Source: Sambucus nigra (Eukaryota; Streptophyta; Magnoliopsida; Dipsacales; Adoxaceae). From it: a stretch of DNA of 64,000 nucleotides. The notes beneath the pieces are model-generated. The model worked only from the letters and a program-made list of their open reading frames with translations, was not told the DNA's origin and made no database searches. Below, in pieces: positions 58,481 through 64,000 of this stretch; positions within the stretch are counted from its first letter, which is position 1; the number at the start of each line of letters is the position of its first letter. A program made the position numbers and the translations under genes. The stretch spans positions 837,873,573-837,937,572 of the forward strand of contig OX422207.1 in NCBI GenBank assembly GCA_949130495.1, in the 5' to 3' direction.

Positions 58481-59566
58481 CAAATTAAGTGAGATTGTAA
58501 ATTAAACCAAATTTTCTCTTTTTAACTTGAGCATGTGTTCTAGGTGAGTTAAACAAGATAAAAGAAGCAATCTCACTACACAACAATGTACGAGGAAAAC
58601 CAAAATGGTAAAGACCTCTGACGGCCCTGGCCTAACAAATCCATTAGATATTGAAGTACAAGTACAAGACAACAGACTTACACAACTGACTTGACTGTGT
58701 CCAAGCCTTGACGCTCCTTCTTGCAAACATCTCTGCCTAATCGATAACTACGGACTCCATCGCAGTCTCAGAATCCACCGATGGTAGTCTTCGTCACCTG
58801 CACGTGAAGCCTTTCTTCGGGTGGGAACACCGCAACAAATAACTTCGTCTTTATGGAATGTAGAGGTAAATCCAAACGTACTCTTTAAATGGTAAAGTAG
58901 AACCCGGTGCCAAGAAAAGATACATATAAAGAATCTTGGATTATAACTAAAACATATGGGTATATGTGTTTTTAAGAATTAACTCATGAAACATTAAGAA
59001 CACATAAATCTGAACTTTTTGGGTAAACGCTTTTCTCTGTAGTGTAGAGGAGAGCCTCAAAACGTTCTATTGAAAAGGCTTGTTCCCGCATTAAAGTAAG
59101 GCATGTAAAGTCAGTGGGTCAAGTAGGGAACATGGGTGGTTAAAAACGAAACAGCCAAAAAAAAATTGATTTCCTGCCCAGGTCGTTCGAACGACTATCC
59201 CAGGTCATTAGGACGACATCATTCGAACAAAACATCTAACGATAATTCAGAACAATTTGGCACAATATCGTTGGTAACCTCGTTCGATTTCTCGCTCGAA
59301 CGACAATCTTGTTCGAACGACACTTTGAACGAAAATTCAGAAACTTTCGTTTTCATTTTAGGCCCCAAAATTTTTTTTTATACAAAGTTCTAAATACATT
59401 TTCTGAAAATAAAAGGTTGTTTAGACTAAAATAACACCCATAAAAATATTCCAAGTCTCCCTATATATATTAAATGCATTCATACCATTTGGAGACTTTG
59501 GAATTCTCATGTTGATGACGTGAAACGTGGCACAAACACTGGCAAGGATGAAACTTGAATATGTAG
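58481..59566. other. Probable fragment of a Tekay-type LTR
   Basis: No coding homology is seen. The region 59180-59330 carries CGTTCGAACG (59184-59193) and GTTCGAACGA (59311-59320) among weaker copies, as in the other Tekay-type LTRs of this window. The ends are not recognised. It is cut by the LTR starting at 59567. Confidence 0.45.
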
Positions 59567-60865
59567 TGTGACAACCCTGCTTTTTATATATAATCCGGTT
59601 AGCTACGCCCAATTAAATTAAAGCGGAGCGTCAATATGTTGACATTAGAAACAAAATTTAAGTAAATACAGTAAAGTAAACATATACACTCTCATATGTG
59701 TAACCAAATCATATAATAACAACTATAACAAGTGAAGCCAACTCATAACTATTAACTACAATAATCCATCAGTAATCTCAAACTGAAAATATAAAATGCC
59801 AATACATGCGACCCAACACAAAACGGGAAAGAATAATACAACAATTCTCTCAAATGCCAAGTATAAACAACGTGATATTAATATCTGATACTACCCTCAA
59901 GAAAAGGGAAACAAGCGACATAAATTAAAATAGAATAACTCCACAGCTACAGGAATCCTAAGATTGATATAATCTCATCAAGCTCCATAGTCTATTGTCT
60001 ATCGGGATGAGGCCCTGTCATATATTATATATATAAGAGAGGAGAAAGAAGCAAGATAGACGAACGTCAAAGCAAGAAAGCAAGTAATAAGATTATAAGA
60101 TGTACTTATAATTAAAGCACACTAGTCATTACTCGTCTCCAGTAATTAAGTTGTTCAATTACCCAACCAATGTTCCTATATCGTGACTACCCAACCCAAA
60201 CTTGAGTAACGTGTAGTCTCATATCGTATCATGATTAATCATTATTAATCTCATTTCAGTATTTAACGTATCAAAATATTTCCTTCAAGTATAATATCAA
60301 ATGCATCGATTCGGGATATTATTTTAAAACACAAGCATAATATCTCACACAATAAGTCATATCGGGTCACTATCGTTACCCGGGAGTACAAGTCGTAACA
60401 CTAGGCCTACACACGAATACTCCCCAATATTACGTGGCAAGGGCAATCGTATTAAGTCCTAAATCACATGGTGTTTCAAGGTCTTTCTATCCGACCCGCA
60501 TTACAACCATGTGTCCGGTTCCGGTGGTTTATCTCCGCCACGGCACTCGAGCGGAACCTAACCGGATCAATCCCAAAAAATCGCATTCAACATTTTCCTA
60601 TGTCGACCGGAGGACTAGTCTAGTGTTTACTCCACAATATACATGTAAAACAATTTCACGCTTATGTATATATACAATTGTGTCAAGTCTCGTACTCGAG
60701 TTATACAATAGTTATTATTTATAATATAATTCAACATCAAATCATTTCAAGGTTATATATCCCTAATAACCATAAGTATGTGATCAAGTTAGGATATTAG
60801 GCACAACACCACAATTATCTTACTAACAGCATGAAAAATATTATCACTCTTATTTCAACAACATG

Positions 60866-61330
60866 CTGCCCAGAATTTAAAATGCAAATTCGACGCTCTT
60901 CCGATCCGTTTTTGGAAAAACTTAAAACTATAAAGTTGTTCGGAACGTGATTTTCTAAAAGGACACGTGGGCACGTTTCCATAGCCTGCATAAAACAAAC
61001 CCGAAACTAATATATAATATTCGCCCCTGTTTTCGGTAACTTTCTGCCCCGAATTTTAAAACGCCGATTTGAGGCTTTTCCGATCCGTTTTTAAAAAAAC
61101 TTAAAACTACAAAGTTGTTCGGAACCTGATTTTCTATAAGTACACGTGAGCACGCTACCGTAGCCTGATTAAAACAGACCCGAAACTAACATATACAGTT
61201 CGGAACTGTTCACAACAACTTTCTGCGCAGAATTTTAAAACGCCGATTTGAGACTTTTTCGATCCGTTTTCGAAAAAACTTAAAACTACAAAGTTGTTCA
61301 GAATATGATTTTCTACCTGGCAAAGTGAAC
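60866..61330. repeat. 178-bp tandem repeat, about 2.6 copies, in the LTR
   Basis: CTGCCCAGAATTT and its variants recur at 60866, 61044 and 61223, each followed by CCGATCCGTTTT or a variant and AACTACAAAGTTGTTCGGAA or a variant. Confidence 0.9.
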
Positions 61331-61871
61331 GAAACATCCATTTTCGGAACCAAAATAGCTCAAAACAATTTTTAATATGACGATTTACTTAATTTCATAG
61401 ATTTCTAAAATTCAAGAGGTTGTTCTACATCTCAATCCCTATGATGATGTTATTGCATTTGAATCTACATGGATGATGATGCTAATACATTGCATATCAT
61501 TTTTAACATAAATTTCATATTAATTTAGGGATACAAATACATGTTCATGTGAAATTTCATTATAGATACATAATATACACATATAGGTTATTAACTTGCC
61601 TTGGATTGTATGGAGAAGTTGAATCTTCTTGAAATCCTCTTGAAATCCTCTTAGCTTTCTTCCCTTATTACTCTCTCTCTCTCTACAAACCCTAGCCCCC
61701 TTTGTGAAATGATAAAATGAAGACTTCTTCCCTTCTTTCTATTTATACCTAGGGTTAGTTTATTTACAAAATTGCCATTGCCCCAAATTTAACCCTCTCG
61801 ATTCTTTTACGCGTTAATTCGCTTCTAATATTTAAGTCGCACATTCATATCTCAATGAATTCATTTTAACT

Positions 61872-61988
61872 TTTCATTTCCAATTATTTTGAATATATAT
61901 ACTGACATAGTTTCATTTCCAAACATTTTGAATATATATACTGACATAGTTTCATTTCCAAACATTTCGAATATATACACTGGAATAG
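61872..61988. repeat. 39-bp tandem repeat, three copies
   Basis: TTTCATTTCC starts at 61872, 61911 and 61950, each followed by a TTTGAATATATATACTGACAT-like word. Confidence 0.92.
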
Positions 61989-62090
61989 TTTTTTTTTTTC
62001 AATTTTAATTCAATCAAAAATGCGGGGTATTACATTCTCCCCCTCTACGAACGAATTTCGTCCTCGAATTCCAAATTAAAACAAATCAAT

Positions 62091-62500
62091 TCAAGTCAAG
62101 TAAGGTAGTTTCGCACGTACCTTCTGTGAAGAGATATGGTGACTAATTTGCAAGCCATCATCTCTCTCCCAAGTGGCCTCAGACTCATTATGATTACTCC
62201 ACATAACACAAACAAGAGGAATAACGTTTAACCTCAACTGCTGCTCGGGACGATCTCGAATTCTGACCGGCCTCTCCTCAAAGCTCCCATTGGGCTGCAG
62301 CTCAACCCTATCTAACTCTATGTGTACGTGTGAGTCCTCGGGACATAAGAACTTCCTCAACATGGATATATAAAAAAATATCGTGTACCCGCTAGAGCTA
62401 GTAGGGTAGGGCTAAACGGTAGGCAACTGATACCACCCTACCCAACACTGTAAATGAACCCATGTATCACCTTGAAAGCTTCCTTTTGGCACCAAAACGA
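62091..62500 (-). pseudogene. pol: Tekay-type integrase C-terminus and chromodomain-like tail
   Basis: On the minus strand, from the gap inwards, a decayed piece (VGRVVYQLP, near 62440-62410) leads to SMLRKFLCPEDSHVHIELD (about 62365-62310). Then come VELQPNGSFEERPVRIRDR and LNVIPLVCVMWSNHNESEAT. This is the usual end of a Tekay-type pol with its chromodomain. The last 90 codons are open (62363-62091). An in-frame break precedes them. Confidence 0.8.
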
Positions 62501-62700
62501 NNNNNNNNNNNNNNNNNNNNNNNNNNNNNNNNNNNNNNNNNNNNNNNNNNNNNNNNNNNNNNNNNNNNNNNNNNNNNNNNNNNNNNNNNNNNNNNNNNNN
62601 NNNNNNNNNNNNNNNNNNNNNNNNNNNNNNNNNNNNNNNNNNNNNNNNNNNNNNNNNNNNNNNNNNNNNNNNNNNNNNNNNNNNNNNNNNNNNNNNNNNN
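62501..62700. other. Assembly gap (200 N)
   Basis: A run of exactly 200 N, probably a placeholder of fixed size and not a measured length. Confidence 0.98.
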
Positions 62701-64000
62701 CCTTCAAATGGATTAAAAATGCCATTTAGATTAATGAATGCGGGGTCAACTTATCAAAGGAGAATGAACACCATTTTCCATGACATGGTTGAAACCTTTT
62801 TAGAGGGTTTTATTGATGATATAATCATCAAGTCAAAAATAGTTACAAATGCATGCAACATACCCAATTTTGTTAAGGCATAAAATGTTCATCAAATGGC
62901 TAAAATAAATATTATGCTAAGGAGGCATAATTGGTTAAAATGAGAAATTAAATATCAAATAAATGAGAAAGTATAAAAAATATCCACAACACATTGGCTA
63001 AATTATAAGCCTCTAAAAGGGAATTCAAAACAAGAATTTATGGGTTAACGGCAAATTTGACCCTCATGTTTAGGGTGATTTTGAACTTTGACCCTTCTTT
63101 TTCAATTTTTTGAATGTTAACTCTGACATTCAATTCTTGGCAAAATCACTCAGTCGTTAGTGACTTCTTAGTGATTTGTGAGGGTAAACCTTTTGACTCA
63201 ATAAGAACCAATAATAGGTTGACAGGTGTCAAAAGTAATTAAATAAATGGAAAAATAATAACTCTCGAAAAGAAATCAGGAAAAAATATAAAAATATATA
63301 ATCGTATGTTATATTAAAAAAACTATTATTTTATTTATAAAAAATGTACTTTTAAAAAGAAATAAAGAAAAAAACATAAACAATATAGTAAAAGCATAAA
63401 AAAAAACGATCGTTTAAAAAGTTCTTATTTTGTAAAAAAAATAAGAATTTTACATATAAAAATTCTATCTTAAGAAACAACAATAGAGATTTTTCCTAAA
63501 AAATATAGAAATAAAGAAAAAAAACTGATGCTTTATATTAAAAAATAATACTTCCTTAAAAATATTTTTTTATAAAAGAATAAATAAAAATGTAGCAAAA
63601 AATAGAACAAAAAACTTTTTTTATAATATAAAAAACTCGTATTTTTATATAAAATGTATTTGTTAAATAAAAAAAGTATTTTTTAATAATATTTATATGT
63701 ATTTGTTAAAATAAAGGGAAAAATGAAAACTATAGAAAACTAGTAAAAAATAAAAAATTATATTTTTATAAAAAAAGCTATTTTTTTATAAACTATATTT
63801 TTTAAAAGAAAACATAAAAATATTAGAAAAAACAATAAAAACAATTATTGGATAGATAAACTATAAGTTTTACAGAAGATAAAAGATAAAAACTCTACTT
63901 AAAAGTACTATTTTTTTTTAAACTTGTATTTTTATAAAAAAAAAGTAAAAAATTGGACAAAACGTAAAAGATAAAAATGTTTTTCAAACCATTTTTTACT
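62701..64000 (+). repeat. Near-identical copy of 56677-57976
   Basis: The offset is constant at 6024 bases with no indels. By eye only two substitutions separate 1300 aligned bases (one near 63190, one near 63830). The copy includes the gypsy RT scrap and the AT-rich stretch and begins at the first base after the gap. Confidence 0.95.

Larger units (their letters stand above)
59567..62034 (-). repeat. 3' LTR of the minus-strand Tekay-type element
   Basis: It is 2468 bases long. On the plus strand it reads TGTGACAACCCTG to GGGGTATTACA. The PPT is the complement of TTCTCCCCCTCTAC (62035-62048). Inside are a 178-bp and a 39-bp tandem repeat. It is related in ends and layout to the solo LTR at 42848-45742. 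Confidence 0.85.
59567..62500 (-). mobile_element. Tekay-type chromovirus on the minus strand, LTR and pol 3' end
   Basis: Read on the minus strand, pol (62500-62091) is followed by a purine tract and an LTR starting TGTAATACCCCGC at 62034 and ending TGTCACA at 59567. The rest of the element is lost in the run of N from 62501. Confidence 0.85.

Noticed and set aside
62438..62729. Open frames across the run of N
   Set aside because: The frames consist mostly of undetermined residues and only reflect the absence of stops in N.

Overview
The window is plant nuclear DNA made almost entirely of nested transposable elements. It is AT-rich and holds no intact host gene. No single character names the species. 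A PBS for plant tRNA-Asp, Tat/Ogre and Tekay-type Ty3/gypsy elements, Ty1/copia remnants, CACTA transposons and plant-style GT-AG introns all point to a flowering plant with a repeat-rich genome, probably a dicot. A 200-base run of N at 62501-62700 shows it is a draft assembly.

Layout. (1) 1-11981 is an Athila-lineage Ty3/gypsy element: the end of the left LTR, PBS, decayed gag-pol, an env-like third ORF, and a complete right LTR. (2) It sits inside the pol gene of a Tat/Retand-type element. That element's integrase, 106-bp tandem repeats, spliced antisense ORF and probable 3' LTR occupy 11982-18120. (3) 18121 to about 40038 is an Ogre-like Tat element with a truncated left LTR, decayed gag and protease, a deleted RT/RH/IN region, 48-bp tandem repeats and a right LTR. 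Two CACTA elements are nested in it. CACTA-1 (25222-29092) lies in the 48-bp repeats and CACTA-2 (31844-40020, TSD GCT) lies in the right LTR. CACTA-2 carries a captured fragment of a nuclear gene for mitochondrial-type ribosomal protein L22. (4) 40757-51378 is a Tekay/Del-type chromovirus with deletions. Its left LTR is split by a reverse-oriented solo LTR (42848-45742, TSD ATTTT). (5) 52537-54048 is a possible further solo LTR, followed by a decayed Ty1/copia INT-RT-RH region to about 56620. (6) 56677-58480 holds a gypsy RT scrap and very AT-rich DNA. (7) 59567-62500 is the LTR and pol 3' end of a minus-strand Tekay-type element, running into the gap. (8) 62701-64000 repeats 56677-57976 almost exactly.

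The genes do not form a host pathway. Each retroelement would need its own gag, protease, RT, RNase H and integrase, and every copy here carries stops, frameshifts or deletions. The Athila env-like ORF is the best-preserved reading frame. It is preceded by its own TATA-like box and by palindromic boxes also found in that element's LTR, which suggests a separate promoter. I found no tRNA or rRNA gene, CRISPR array or clearly new system. The most useful observations are the shared palindromic boxes, the L22 capture, the repeated CGTTCGAACG motif in several Tekay-type LTRs, and the duplicated block across the assembly gap.
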